Positions 1 through 8,893 of a stretch of 64,000 bases of DNA are shown here, piece by piece; the first letter of the stretch is position 1, and each line of letters begins with the position of its first letter. The position numbers were made by a program, and so were the translations under genes. This DNA is from Wenjunlia tyrosinilytica (lineage in GTDB: Bacteria > Actinomycetota > Actinomycetes > Streptomycetales > Streptomycetaceae). The stretch is taken from assembly GCF_014646055.1 (NCBI RefSeq), contig NZ_BMMS01000013.1, positions 142,658 through 206,657 of the forward strand, given 5' to 3'. The notes beneath the pieces are model-generated. The model saw only the letters and a list, made by a program, of their open reading frames with translations. It had not been told where the DNA came from and did no database searches.

Positions 1-144
1 GGGCCGGGCCCCGGGGCCGGGAACGGGTACCGACGTCTGCTGAGACATCGGTCCCAGCACATGGACATGCTGTCCGAATGCCGGTAGCGCGGCGTAGGCT
101 CGACAGAACTCCAAGAGCTGAGCCAGGTAGGGAGTGGAGCGACA

Positions 145-1998
145 GTGCCCAGCATGAGGTCTCGTACCGTCACTCATGGTCGGAACATGGCGGGCGCCCG
201 CGCCCTCCTGCGTGCGGCAGGCGTCGAGCGCGAGGACTTCGGCAAGCCGATCATCGCCGTCGCCAACAGCTTCACCGAGTTCGTACCCGGCCACACCCAC
301 CTCCAGCCGGTCGGCCGGATCGTCTCCGACGCCATCAAGGCCGCGGGCGGCATCCCGCGCGAGTTCAACACCATCGCGGTCGACGACGGCATCGCCATGG
401 GCCACGGCGGCATGCTCTACTCGCTGCCGTCCCGGGACCTGATCGCCGACTCGGTCGAGTACATGGTGGAGGCGCACTGCGCCGACGCGCTGGTCTGCAT
501 CTCCAACTGCGACAAGATCACGCCGGGCATGCTCATGGCCGCGCTGCGGCTGAACATCCCCGCGGTCTTCGTCTCCGGCGGGCCCATGGAGGCCGGCAAG
601 ACGGTCCTGGTCGACGGCACGGTGCGCACCAACCTCGACCTGATCAGCGCCATGTCCGACGCGGTGTCCGACAGCGTCTCCGACGAGGACCTCGCCCGCG
701 TCGAGGAGGCCGCCTGTCCGACCTGCGGCTCCTGTTCGGGCATGTTCACCGCGAACTCCATGAACTGCCTGGTCGAGGCGCTGGGACTGGGCCTGCCGGG
801 CAATGGTTCGGTGCTCGCCACCCACACCGCCCGCAAGGCACTGTACGAGCAGGCCGGCCACACGGTCGTGGACATCACCCAGCGGTACTACGACCAGGAC
901 GACCAGACCGTGCTCCCGCGCACGGTCGCCTCGCGTTCCGCGTTCGAGAACGCCATGGCGCTCGACGTCGCCATGGGCGGCTCCACGAACACCGTGCTGC
1001 ACCTGCTGGCCGCCGCCCGCGAGGCCGAGCTCGAATTCACCATGACGGACATCGACGCCGTCTCCCGCCGCGTCCCGTGCGTGTGCAAGGTGGCCCCCAA
1101 CGGCAGCTACCACATGGAGGACGTGCACCGGGCGGGCGGCATCCCGGCCATCCTCGGCGAGCTCCACCGCGCCGGACTGCTCCACGAGGACGTGCACAGC
1201 GTCCACTCGCCGTCCCTGGCGGACTGGCTGAAGAACTGGGACGTGCGCGGCGGCTCGCCGTCGGCCGAGGCGGTGGAGCTCTTCCACGCGGCCCCCGGCT
1301 GTGTGCGCTCGGCCACCGCGTTCTCCCAGTCCGAGCGGTGGGAGACGCTGGACGTCGACGCGGCGGGAGGCTGCATCCGCGACGTGGCCCACGCCTACTC
1401 CGCCGACGGCGGCCTGGCCGTCCTGTACGGCAACCTGGCCGAGGACGGCTGCGTGGTGAAGACCGCGGGCGTGGACGAGTCGATCTGGACCTTCGAGGGC
1501 CCGGCCGTGGTCGTGGAGTCGCAGGAGGACGCCGTCGACGCCATCCTCACCAAGCGGGTCAAGGAGGGCGACGTGGTCGTCGTCCGCTACGAGGGCCCCA
1601 AGGGCGGTCCCGGAATGCAGGAGATGCTCTACCCGACGGCGTTCCTCAAGGGCCGCGGGCTGGGCGCCAAGTGCGCGCTGGTCACCGACGGGCGCTTCTC
1701 CGGCGGCACCTCGGGCCTGTCCATCGGCCATGCCTCCCCGGAGGCGGCGGCCGGCGGCACCATCGCCCTGGTCCAGGACGGCGACCTGATCGCCATCGAC
1801 ATCCCCAACCGCAGCATCGAGCTCAAGGTGTCGTTCGAGGAGCTGCACGACCGCCGGACCAAGCTGCTGGAGACCCTGGGCGGCTTCCGCCCGGTGGCCC
1901 GTGAGCGCAAGGTCTCCGCGGCCCTGCGGGCCTACGCGGCGCTGGCGACCTCGGCGGACAACGGCGCGGTGCGCGACCTCGGCCAGGTGGAGAAGTAG
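145..1998 (+). CDS. ilvD: Dihydroxy-acid dehydratase
   Basis: Dehydrates 2,3-dihydroxy-isovalerate and its methyl-valerate homologue to 2-keto acids, the third common step of valine, leucine and isoleucine synthesis, in the cytosol. At 617 residues it is normal length for IlvD. The iron-sulfur cysteines are in the NCDKITPGM motif (Cys about 122) and the [11 protein letters not shown] motif (about 191-197); the C-terminal GRFSGGTSG motif is also present. The GTG start follows two GGAG elements with good spacing; an ATG three codons later is the alternative. It stands alone, without other ilv genes, and its last codons are copied in the repeats just downstream. Confidence 0.97.
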   Translation: MPSMRSRTVTHGRNMAGARALLRAAGVEREDFGKPIIAVANSFTEFVPGHTHLQPVGRIVSDAIKAAGGIPREFNTIAVDDGIAMGHGGMLYSLPSRDLIADSVEYMVEAHCADALVCISNCDKITPGMLMAALRLNIPAVFVSGGPMEAGKTVLVDGTVRTNLDLISAMSDAVSDSVSDEDLARVEEAACPTCGSCSGMFTANSMNCLVEALGLGLPGNGSVLATHTARKALYEQAGHTVVDITQRYYDQDDQTVLPRTVASRSAFENAMALDVAMGGSTNTVLHLLAAAREAELEFTMTDIDAVSRRVPCVCKVAPNGSYHMEDVHRAGGIPAILGELHRAGLLHEDVHSVHSPSLADWLKNWDVRGGSPSAEAVELFHAAPGCVRSATAFSQSERWETLDVDAAGGCIRDVAHAYSADGGLAVLYGNLAEDGCVVKTAGVDESIWTFEGPAVVVESQEDAVDAILTKRVKEGDVVVVRYEGPKGGPGMQEMLYPTAFLKGRGLGAKCALVTDGRFSGGTSGLSIGHASPEAAAGGTIALVQDGDLIAIDIPNRSIELKVSFEELHDRRTKLLETLGGFRPVARERKVSAALRAYAALATSADNGAVRDLGQVEK

Positions 1999-2078
1999 AC
2001 CACGTGGAGAGGTAGACCACGTGCAGACCGCGTGCAGAGGTGGGCCACGTGGAGAGGTGGGCCAGGTGGAGAAGTAGC
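1983..2078. repeat. Tandem repeats copying the ilvD 3' end
   Basis: Degenerate units of about 16 bp around a GCCACGTGGAGAGGT core follow the ilvD stop. The last ilvD bases, including the stop (GCCAGGTGGAGAAGTAG), recur exactly at about 2062-2078. This suggests the array grew by duplicating the gene's end. The rest of the gap to the kinase gene shows nothing recognisable. Confidence 0.75.
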
Positions 2079-2177
2079 CACCGGCCCGTTCGGTCCCGTC
2101 CTCGCCGGGCTCACCCGGACCGCGACCGGTTCACCCCCGACCGGCTCACGTCGATCCGCTCACCGGCGGCCTCGGCC

Positions 2178-4289
2178 TCACCGGCCGAGCCTGCCTGCGT
2201 CCACGGAGAAGATCGTGCCCCTCGGGGTGTAGCCGTAGACGCGGTCGCCGACCGCCATGGGCGCGGGCTGGTCGGCGAGCATGCCCCGCCCGGCCGGGTC
2301 GTTGCGCGGCTCGGTCTGCGCGGTGAGCTCCCCCTTGCGCAGATCGACCTTCAGCAGGCGGCCGTCCGGGGCGGACAGGTACAGCCAGTGACCGGAGACG
2401 GTCGCGGGGGAGGGGTTGCTGACCGAGGTCTGCACCTCCCAGGGCGAGGTGGTGTGCTGGTCGGTCTCGCGGGTGTCGACGGCCATGAGGCTGCCGTTCG
2501 CGCTCAGCAGGTAGACCATGCGGCCGCGCACCGTGACCGAGCCGCCGCCGACGGAGTAGGGCAGCGGGGAGCGGGTGGTCCGGCGGCGGCCGGGCTCGTA
2601 CCGCACGACCGCCACGGTGTCGGTGGCCAGCTGCCGGTCGGATTCGGTCAGATACAGCGCGTCCCCGTCGGCGCCCACCGGTAGCACCGAGCCCCGGAAG
2701 CGCTGCGACCACAGGGCGTCTCCCTTGTCGGCGCGCACGGCGGTCACCCGTGTGGTGGTGCCGTCGTCGGAGGTGGTCGTGACGTAGAGGGTGCCGCCGA
2801 AGTAGCCGAGGACGGGGAGCGGGTGGCCGTCGAACAGGTGCGTCCAGCGCTGCCTGCCCGTCCTTCCGTCGAGGGCGGTGACCGTGCCGTCCTCCGTCGT
2901 CATCAGGACCGTGTCGCCGGCGAAGGTGCAGCACCCGTCGAACATCGAGACGTCCTTGCTCCACACCGGCCGCCCCGAGCGGGGGTCGAGCGCCCGCAGG
3001 GTGCCGTCGCGGACCACCTGGACCAGGCCGCCGGACAGCCGCGGTGCGTCGACCCAGTCCTCCTCCATCTTCCGCACGGCGGGGCCCTTGCGGATCCATT
3101 GGACCTTGCCGGTCGCGGCGTCGATACGGGCCGCCGCCACCCCGTAGTCCGCGCAGTACAGGGCGGTGGCGGTGGCGGCGCACTTCGCCGCGCGGACCAT
3201 CTTGGACTCGCTGGCGGCGGCGACCGCGATCCCGTTCTCCCAGTCCTTGGCGGCCCGGCCCCGAGCATCATGGGCCTCGGTGGCGCGGGAGCCGAGCTCC
3301 TGGGAGGTGACGAAGGCACCCGCGGCGAGCAGGACGGCGGCGGCGGAGCCCACCAGCGCCCAGCGGGCCCGGTGACGGCGCCACCTCGGGCCGTGCGGTT
3401 CGGTGTCCTGCTGCTTCGGGGCGGGATCGGGTTCGGTGTAGGGAGCGGAGTCGCCGTGCCCACCGCGCAGCGCCGCCATCAGCTCGTCCGGCTGGGGCCG
3501 CTGCGCCGGGTCCTTGGCCAGGCAGCGCGCCACCAGCGGCCGCAGCTCGGCGGGCACCTCGCTGAGGTCGGGCTCGTCGTGGACGACCTGGTAGGCGACC
3601 AGGTACGGGCTGTCGGCGTCGAACGGGCCGCGCCCTATGGCCGCGTGCACCAGCAGGCAGCCGAGCGCGAAGACGTCGGCGGCCGGTCCCACGTCCCGGG
3701 GGCTGCGGAACTGCTCGGGGGCCATGAACGGCGGCGTCCCGATCACCTTGCCGGTCTCGGTCCGCAGATCGCTGTCGGCGGCCCGGGAGATCCCGAAGTC
3801 GATGACCTTGGGGCCGTCCTCGGCGAGCAGCACATTGCTGGGCTTGAGGTCGCGGTGGACGACACCCGCCCGGTGGATGTCCCGCAGCGCCTCGGCGAGG
3901 CCCGCCGCGAGCTGTCGCAGCTCCGCCGTCGAGAACGGTCCGTCCCGCTTGACCTTCTCCGCCAGCGTGGGGCCGGGCACGTAGAGGGTGGCCATCCACG
4001 GCCGTTCGGCGTCCGCGTCGGCGTCGACGACCGGTGCGGTGAACGCTCCGCTGACCCTGCGGGCGGCCGCCACCTCCTGCTGGAAGCGGGCGCGGAACTC
4101 CGGGTCCGCGGCCAATTGCTCGTGGACGACCTTGACGGCCACCCGGCGTCCCGAGGCGGAGTGGGCCAGGTGCACGACGCCCATTCCGCCGGAGCCGAGA
4201 CGGGATTCCAGGATGTAGTGGCCTACGGAAACGGAGTCCGCTCCACCCGCGTCGCGTGGGATCCCATCCGCCGCTTCTCCCACTGACAT
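2178..4289 (-). CDS. Membrane Ser/Thr protein kinase with PQQ-like beta-propeller
   Basis: A 703-residue PknB-type kinase. The cytoplasmic N-terminal domain has the glycine loop GSGGMG near residue 32, the invariant lysine in VAVKVV, the catalytic loop HRDLKPSN near 145 and DFGISRA. A proline-rich linker and one membrane segment follow at about 320-345. The extracellular half (about 380-700) has repeated blades such as ALDPRSGRPVW and ALDGRTGRQRW, typical of PQQ/WD-like beta-propellers. The architecture implies sensing outside and phosphorylation inside; ligand and substrates are unknown. The ATG at 4289 was chosen because a GGGGG element lies just upstream. No phosphatase or obvious substrate gene is adjacent. 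Confidence 0.9.
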   Translation of the reverse strand: MSVGEAADGIPRDAGGADSVSVGHYILESRLGSGGMGVVHLAHSASGRRVAVKVVHEQLAADPEFRARFQQEVAAARRVSGAFTAPVVDADADAERPWMATLYVPGPTLAEKVKRDGPFSTAELRQLAAGLAEALRDIHRAGVVHRDLKPSNVLLAEDGPKVIDFGISRAADSDLRTETGKVIGTPPFMAPEQFRSPRDVGPAADVFALGCLLVHAAIGRGPFDADSPYLVAYQVVHDEPDLSEVPAELRPLVARCLAKDPAQRPQPDELMAALRGGHGDSAPYTEPDPAPKQQDTEPHGPRWRRHRARWALVGSAAAVLLAAGAFVTSQELGSRATEAHDARGRAAKDWENGIAVAAASESKMVRAAKCAATATALYCADYGVAAARIDAATGKVQWIRKGPAVRKMEEDWVDAPRLSGGLVQVVRDGTLRALDPRSGRPVWSKDVSMFDGCCTFAGDTVLMTTEDGTVTALDGRTGRQRWTHLFDGHPLPVLGYFGGTLYVTTTSDDGTTTRVTAVRADKGDALWSQRFRGSVLPVGADGDALYLTESDRQLATDTVAVVRYEPGRRRTTRSPLPYSVGGGSVTVRGRMVYLLSANGSLMAVDTRETDQHTTSPWEVQTSVSNPSPATVSGHWLYLSAPDGRLLKVDLRKGELTAQTEPRNDPAGRGMLADQPAPMAVGDRVYGYTPRGTIFSVDAGRLGR

Positions 4290-4316
4290 GACCGCAACCC
4301 CCGTGTGCCCCCGCGC

Positions 4317-4328
4317 GTCCTTAAGGAC
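4317..4328. promoter_or_regulatory. 12-bp perfect palindrome upstream of the kinase gene
   Basis: GTCCTTAAGGAC is perfectly self-complementary and lies 28-39 bp before the kinase start codon. It could be an operator. No regulator is identified, and a palindrome this short can arise by chance. Confidence 0.25.
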
Positions 4329-4494
4329 CACAGCCTAGGAAACCTGATTTCCGCGCGGCACACGGGCCGGGCCCAGCAGTCGCGCAGATCGGGTGTACAA
4401 GGCGCGAAGGTGTTGAAAAGACGCCGGTCGGCGGGGGGTTGCCGCCGGTCCGCGCCGGGGGGCTGGAGAGTCGGGTCAGAGACGGGGGAGTCAG

Positions 4495-4854
4495 ATGTCC
4501 ATCGACGATGCGCCAGATGTCGTACAGGAAGCCGAACAGGATCTCGTGTCCGAGGCGGCGGAGACCGCCGAGACCGCGGAGACCGCCGAGGCGGGCGGGA
4601 TCTCGGCGTCGCGGGTGTACTACACGACGAGCGAGAAGACGACGAAGGTCCGCTCCGGGCCGTCCACGAGCCACCGGCTGGTGCGCACGCTGCCGAAGCA
4701 CTCGGCGGTGAACATCGGTTGCCAGTGCGACGGGGAGAAGGTCAGCGGGCCGTACGGGACATCGAAGATCTGGGACCGGATCGCACCGGGCCAGTACATT
4801 CCGGATGCCTATGTCCACACCGGAAGCGACGGCTACGTGGCGCCGAGGTGCTGA
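4495..4854 (+). CDS. Small SH3-domain protein
   Basis: A 119-residue protein. The N-terminus is acidic, with a threefold Glu-Thr-Ala run (about residues 22-31) encoded by a 9-bp tandem repeat. The C-terminal 80 residues resemble a bacterial SH3 (SH3b) domain: RVYYTTSEKTTKVRSGPST, then GYVAP at the end, with the VRSGPS motif typical of that fold. No signal peptide is visible, although SH3b domains usually bind cell-wall peptides outside the cell. An ATG start with GGGGGAG upstream supports translation. Divergent from the kinase gene; function unknown. Confidence 0.7.
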   Translation: MSIDDAPDVVQEAEQDLVSEAAETAETAETAEAGGISASRVYYTTSEKTTKVRSGPSTSHRLVRTLPKHSAVNIGCQCDGEKVSGPYGTSKIWDRIAPGQYIPDAYVHTGSDGYVAPRC

Positions 4855-5066
4855 GGCACCGAGGCTGAGGCATTGAGGCACTGAGCGACGGGGCCCCAGG
4901 GCCACTCCATAGGGGGACACAGGCCACAGCCACAGGGCCGCACGGCCGCACGGCCGCACGGCCACACGGCCACACGGCCAGAGGGACACACGGCCAAGGG
5001 ACAGAGGGACACAGGGCCACACGGCCAAGGGACACACGGCCAAGGGACACACGGCCACACGGCCAA
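4848..5066. repeat. Dense short tandem repeats
   Basis: Two arrays follow the SH3 gene. At about 4848-4885, units around CTGAGGCA overlap its stop codon. At about 4920-5066, many 9-10 bp units of the type GGCCACACGG and GGCCGCACGG alternate with GGGACAC and CCAAGGGACA. The minus-strand reading frames here are artefacts of the repeat. The remaining bases up to 5216 hold only the sigma-factor leader. Confidence 0.8.
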
Positions 5067-5216
5067 TGGGCCTGACGGGTGCCGACAGTGCGGGGTCCGG
5101 GCCGCCTCCGGCTGGGGGCGACCACCTCGCGCTGCCCGGATGTCACAGCCGGGGGCGCCGCGTCGTCCTTCCAGGGGGCGTCCACGATGGAACGCCCGAC
5201 CCGGGAGGAGATCGCA

Positions 5217-6092
5217 GTGGCCGACATGGAGGACTTCGAGGCGAACCGCGGGCATCTATGGGGAATCGCCTACCGCATCTTGGGGACGGCGAGCGACGCC
5301 GACGACGCGGTCCAGGAGGCATGGCTGCGCTGGCGGCGCGCCGACCGGGCCGAGGTCGTGGACGCCCGCGCCTTCCTCACGACCGTGGTGAGCCGTATCT
5401 GCTACGACCTGCTGGGCTCCGCGCGTGCCAGGCGCGAGGCCTACGTCGGCGAGTGGCTGCCCGAGCCGCTCGTCTCGCATCCGTCGGCCGAGCTGTCGCC
5501 GGAGGACCGGGTCACGCTCGACGAGTCGGTCGGGATGGCGCTCCTGACCGTGCTGGAGCGCCTGACCCCCGCCGAGCGAACGGCGTTTGTGCTGCACGAC
5601 GTATTCGCGGTGCCGTTCCCGGAGATCGCCGAGGTCGTGGGCCGCACCCCCGACGCGGTACGGCAACTGGCCTCGCGCGCCCGCCGCCGTGTCCAGGAGC
5701 ACGCCCCCAAGCGGTCGGTGAACCGCGATGAGCACCAAAAGGCGCTGGACGCCTTTGTGTCGGCGGCGCTGCGGGGCGACTTCCAGGACCTGATGGCCGT
5801 GCTGGACCCCGATGTGGTGTGGCGGGCGGACGGCGGCGGACTGGTCTCGACGGCCCGCCGCCCGGTCCTCGGCGGGGACAAGGTGGCACGGCTGGTGCTC
5901 GGCATCCTGCGCGGCTTCGACCCCGAGACCATGTCCGTCCAGGCCCGCGAGGTGAACGGGGCACCGGGCCTTGTCTTCCTTGACCCGTCCGGGCGCAGCG
6001 CCGGGGTCCTCGCCTTCACGGTCGCCGACGGCCGGATCACGGAGGTCGACGCCGTCCTCAACCCAGAAAAGCTCAGCCACCTCGCGCCATGA
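5217..6092 (+). CDS. ECF41/SigJ-type RNA polymerase sigma factor with SnoaL domain
   Basis: A 291-residue extracytoplasmic-function sigma factor. Region 2 spans about residues 8-75 (NRGHLWGIAYRILG, DADDAVQEAWLRW), region 4 about 110-165 (LTPAERTAFVLHDVFAVPF), and a SnoaL/NTF2-like extension about 180-285. The extension carries the DGGG element and terminal NPEKL, close to conserved ECF41 motifs. In that family the fused domain modulates activity in place of a separate anti-sigma factor. The GTG at 5217 was chosen because GGGAGGAG lies six bases upstream. The usual ECF41 partner, a carboxymuconolactone-decarboxylase or oxidoreductase gene, is not next to it. Confidence 0.92.
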   Translation: MADMEDFEANRGHLWGIAYRILGTASDADDAVQEAWLRWRRADRAEVVDARAFLTTVVSRICYDLLGSARARREAYVGEWLPEPLVSHPSAELSPEDRVTLDESVGMALLTVLERLTPAERTAFVLHDVFAVPFPEIAEVVGRTPDAVRQLASRARRRVQEHAPKRSVNRDEHQKALDAFVSAALRGDFQDLMAVLDPDVVWRADGGGLVSTARRPVLGGDKVARLVLGILRGFDPETMSVQAREVNGAPGLVFLDPSGRSAGVLAFTVADGRITEVDAVLNPEKLSHLAP

Positions 6093-6096
6093 CCAC

Positions 6097-6125
6097 GGCG
6101 CCCGCCCTTCCCGGGGGCGGGCGCC
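6097..6125 (+). terminator. Terminator after the sigma factor gene
   Basis: The inverted repeat GGCGCCCGCCC / GGGCGGGCGCC has a short loop and starts five bases after the stop. No U-tract is present, as is common in high-GC actinobacteria. The following stretch to about 6380 holds three GGGTTGGCGG-type repeats (6288-6330) and nothing recognisable as a gene. Confidence 0.7.
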
Positions 6126-6383
6126 ACCGGCAACGCCGTTCGCCCGGCAGGCCGATCCTCCCGGCCCGCGTGATCCCGTGACTACTCGTCGTCGACGCGC
6201 GCGCAGACATGAGCCGGTGCCCGCGCCGCCCGCAACGGCGATTGCCCCCTGGGTCTTGGCTGCTCTGGGTGATTCGCTCGGTGGCCCGGGTGGGTTGGCG
6301 GATGGGTTGGCGGGTGGGTTGGCTCCGGGGGTCGCGTCGTGCGTGGGGGCAAGCTGCTCAGTGGTGATGTTGGGTTGTCCGTC

Positions 6384-6418
6384 GAGGACGGCCGGGGTTG
6401 TTTTCCGGGGCCGTCCTC
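6384..6418 (-). terminator. Terminator after the MazG-like gene
   Basis: Arms GAGGACGGCC and GGCCGTCCTC, separated by about 15 bases, begin a few bases past the stop codon of the minus-strand gene. Confidence 0.65.
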
Positions 6419-6422
6419 CGCG

Positions 6423-6794
6423 TCAGGTCAAAGAACGTTCGGCGATGTGAGAAAGACGCTCCTCGAAGACCTTCTGTGCATCCGGGGTCAACGTCGCCAA
6501 CGCGACCATGGCTGTCAGGATGACGTCGCACAACTCCTCCTGCACGTCCTCCCACGTGTGGCTCGCGCCCTTACGGGGATTTGACCCCATCACGCCGTGG
6601 ACAGCTTCGGCGACTTCTCCGGCTTCCCCGTTGATCTTCAGGACGCGCAGGAGACGCGCGACTTCCGGGGCCACCGGGCTTTCGGAGTCAAGCCACCCCA
6701 CGAGTCGGTCAATGGTGCCCCAGTTGCTCTGGTCGATGCTCGCGCTGCTCCGTGTGTCGGTCCTGCGTGTCAGGAACGCCGTACGGAGCGGCAA
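6423..6794 (-). CDS. MazG-like nucleotide pyrophosphohydrolase
   Basis: About 105 conserved residues fit the all-alpha NTP pyrophosphohydrolase (MazG-like) family: NWGTIDRLVGWLDSE, then the metal-binding helices LKINGEAGEVAEAV (ExxE) and EDVQEELCDVILTAM (ExxxD). Such enzymes hydrolyse non-canonical or excess NTPs. The N-terminus is odd. No ATG or GTG precedes the conserved part, and the only start seen is TTG at 6794, one codon after a stop that ends a broken nuclease gene in the same frame. The native start may have been lost, so expression is uncertain. Confidence 0.7.
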   Translation of the reverse strand: MPLRTAFLTRRTDTRSSASIDQSNWGTIDRLVGWLDSESPVAPEVARLLRVLKINGEAGEVAEAVHGVMGSNPRKGASHTWEDVQEELCDVILTAMVALATLTPDAQKVFEERLSHIAERSLT

Positions 6795-6797
6795 TGC

Positions 6798-7160
6798 CTA
6801 GAACAACGTGTCCGGCTCCGGCGCGGCGGTCGGATTGGAGACTAGCAACGGTTGTGCGCCCGGCAGCGAGAGTTGCAGAGACAGCCCGGAGTGGTCGGTG
6901 AGCCGCGTCTGCGTGCGTGGTTCGTGGACGTACGCGCACCCTCCGGTCTCCCTCTCCAGAGCACCGGAGACGAACGCGTGATCGTAGCGGTAGCCATCCC
7001 CGGTGCGGCCCACCCAGGAGTATTCGGCGGCCGCGGGGTGCAGTAGCCGAAAGGCGTCGCGGTATCCGGCCTCCCCCAGCCACCGGTGAAAGTCGTACTC
7101 GAACGGCCGGAAGAACGGATACCGGGGCTGGGTCCAGTTCATCGGTTGGCTGCATGCCGA
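6798..7160 (-). pseudogene. C-terminal remnant of an endonuclease/exonuclease/phosphatase-family protein
   Basis: The minus-strand frame ending at 6798 encodes a stretch resembling the C-terminus of EEP nucleases: FEYDFHRWLGEAGYRDAFR, EYSWVG, RYDHAFVS and RLTDHSGLSL. The YDH and DHSGL motifs match the catalytic His/Asp end of the exonuclease III fold. Upstream (7160-7321) the frame degenerates and no N-terminal half or start is found, so the gene is broken. It abuts the MazG-like gene, which may have been recombined onto it. Confidence 0.55.
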
Positions 7161-7321
7161 GGCCAGGAACGACGCCGAGGCGGTCCGATGGCTGACTGCG
7201 GCGGAAGTTCTCGCCGATGATTTGGACGATGGCGTACTTGCGGCACCACGGACGGCCCCGGCGGCTACCACGTCGGGGCCGTCGCACCGCCCGCCCGTTG
7301 CCCCGTCCCGTTCCCCCGCCG

Positions 7322-7777
7322 TCAGGGTCTTCTTGAGCGGGAGAACGAGCCGGTCACGCCGACGACGGCGGCCACGAGAGCGCCGCGCCACAGGCCGTCC
7401 CAGAGGCTGGCGAAGAAGGTCTCGCCGGTGAGTATCCGGCGCATCACCACATCGCCGGCGAACAGCAGCGCCGCCGGGACCGATGCCACCTGCCAGGGGT
7501 GCTCGGCCGCCCAGTCGCGGATGCGCCGGTTCGAGCGGTCGCCCCCCTTCCCCAGGACGGAGCCCACTCCGCCGACGAGGAAGAAGAGCATGAGGGCGAA
7601 CGACAGCGACCCGGCGAGCACGCCGAGGCCGAAATCGCCGCCGAGGGTGTCCAGGGCCAGCGCCACAGCGCCGCCCACCGCACCGACCGCCGTGGCCGTC
7701 CGCCACGGGCCAAGAGTCGCCGAGGCCACGGCGAGCTGCCGCTTCTCGGTCCGCGATACATCGGAAGAACGCCTCAT
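7322..7777 (-). CDS. Predicted membrane protein of unknown function
   Basis: A 151-residue protein with about four hydrophobic stretches: TATAVGAVGGAVALAL, GVLAGSLSFALMLFFLVGGV, VASVPAALLFAGDVVM and GALVAAVVGVTGSF. The N-terminus is charged (MRRSSDVSRTEKRQ). The ATG at 7777 gives a compact protein beginning just before the first hydrophobic segment. No family is recognised. It is divergent from putB. Confidence 0.6.
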   Translation of the reverse strand: MRRSSDVSRTEKRQLAVASATLGPWRTATAVGAVGGAVALALDTLGGDFGLGVLAGSLSFALMLFFLVGGVGSVLGKGGDRSNRRIRDWAAEHPWQVASVPAALLFAGDVVMRRILTGETFFASLWDGLWRGALVAAVVGVTGSFSRSRRP

Positions 7778-7956
7778 GGCCCAAGAGTGCTCCCACCGCA
7801 CCGGCCGCACCATGGGGACAGGTCCCGGATCCAAGGTGGGGACAGCCCCCCTTTCCCACCTCTGTCCACCTCTGCGCTCCCCGCCAGCCCCGCCTCCCTC
7901 AGGCGGCTGAGCTGGGCCTTACGCTGTGGGGGAAAGGCCCGAGGAAAGGACCGCGC

Positions 7957-8886
7957 GTGCTCCGCCAGATGCTCCTCGCCGCATCCCACCACGACGCGGT
8001 CAAGAGGGTCGTCGAGAACGCCCCCGTCTCACGCGGTGTCGTCGACCGCTTCATCGCGGGCGAGGACGCCGGGCCGGCGCTGGCGGCCACCGCCCGGCTG
8101 CTGTCCCAGGGGCTCTCGGTCACCCTCGACCACCTCGGCGAGGACACCCGCGACCGGGAGCGGGCCGCGGCCACCCGCGACGCCTACACGACGCTGCTGA
8201 GCCGCCTGGCCGACGAGGGGCTCAGCCATGGTGCCGAGGTTTCGCTCAAGCTCTCAGCGGTCGGGCAGTTCCTGCCCCGGGACGGGGAGAAGATCGCCCA
8301 GGACAACGCCCTGGCGATCTGCGAGGCGGCCGCGGTGGTCGGCACGACGGTGACCCTCGACATGGAGGAGCACACCACCACCCCCTCCACCCTCGCCATC
8401 GCCCGTGAGCTGCGCCGGGACTTCCCCTCGCTGGGCGTGGTCCTCCAGGCCGCCCTGCACCGTACCGAGGCCGACTGCCGGGAGCTGGCCACGGCGGGTT
8501 CGCGGGTGCGGCTGTGCAAGGGCGCCTACAACGTCCCCGAGTACGCCGGATTCCAGGCCCGGCACGAGGTGGACCTGGCCTACGTGCGCTGCCTCAGGAC
8601 GCTGATGTCCGGCGACGGGTATCCCATGGTCGCCACCCACGACCCCCGGATGATCGAGATCGCGGGCGCTCTCGCCGTCCGCCACGGCAGGTCGCGGGAC
8701 TGCTACGAATACCAGATGCTGTACGGCATCCGCCCGGACGAGCAGCGCCGCCTCGCCTCCGCCGGGGAGAGAGTGCGCGTCTACGTCCCGTATGGCGACC
8801 AGTGGTACGGATATTTCATGCGGCGCCTGGCGGAGCGCCCTGCCAATGTGGCGTTCTTCGTGCGTTCTGTGCTCAGCAAGGGGTGA
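7957..8886 (+). CDS. putB: Proline dehydrogenase
   Basis: A 309-residue monofunctional FAD enzyme oxidising proline to pyrroline-5-carboxylate. Family features are the barrel strands VSLKLSAVGQF, VTLDMEEHTTT and LGVVLQAALHRTEAD, then RVRLCKGAYNVPE and the C-terminal YEYQMLYGIRPDEQRRLA motif that binds flavin and substrate. The GTG start is preceded by GAGGAAAGGA. It lies 7 bp upstream of proC, so oxidation and reduction of the same proline/P5C pair are co-transcribed, an interesting possible proline cycle. Confidence 0.95.
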   Translation: MLRQMLLAASHHDAVKRVVENAPVSRGVVDRFIAGEDAGPALAATARLLSQGLSVTLDHLGEDTRDRERAAATRDAYTTLLSRLADEGLSHGAEVSLKLSAVGQFLPRDGEKIAQDNALAICEAAAVVGTTVTLDMEEHTTTPSTLAIARELRRDFPSLGVVLQAALHRTEADCRELATAGSRVRLCKGAYNVPEYAGFQARHEVDLAYVRCLRTLMSGDGYPMVATHDPRMIEIAGALAVRHGRSRDCYEYQMLYGIRPDEQRRLASAGERVRVYVPYGDQWYGYFMRRLAERPANVAFFVRSVLSKG

Positions 8887-8893
8887 CTCTTCC

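Noticed and set aside
78-1904. A long Arg/Gly-rich frame overlapping ilvD.
   Set aside because: It is an out-of-frame shadow of ilvD produced by high GC content.
4742-5255. Minus-strand frames rich in Cys, Pro, Val and Trp (PLAVWPCGR-type) after the SH3 gene.
   Set aside because: They are translations of the short tandem repeats, with no start signal.
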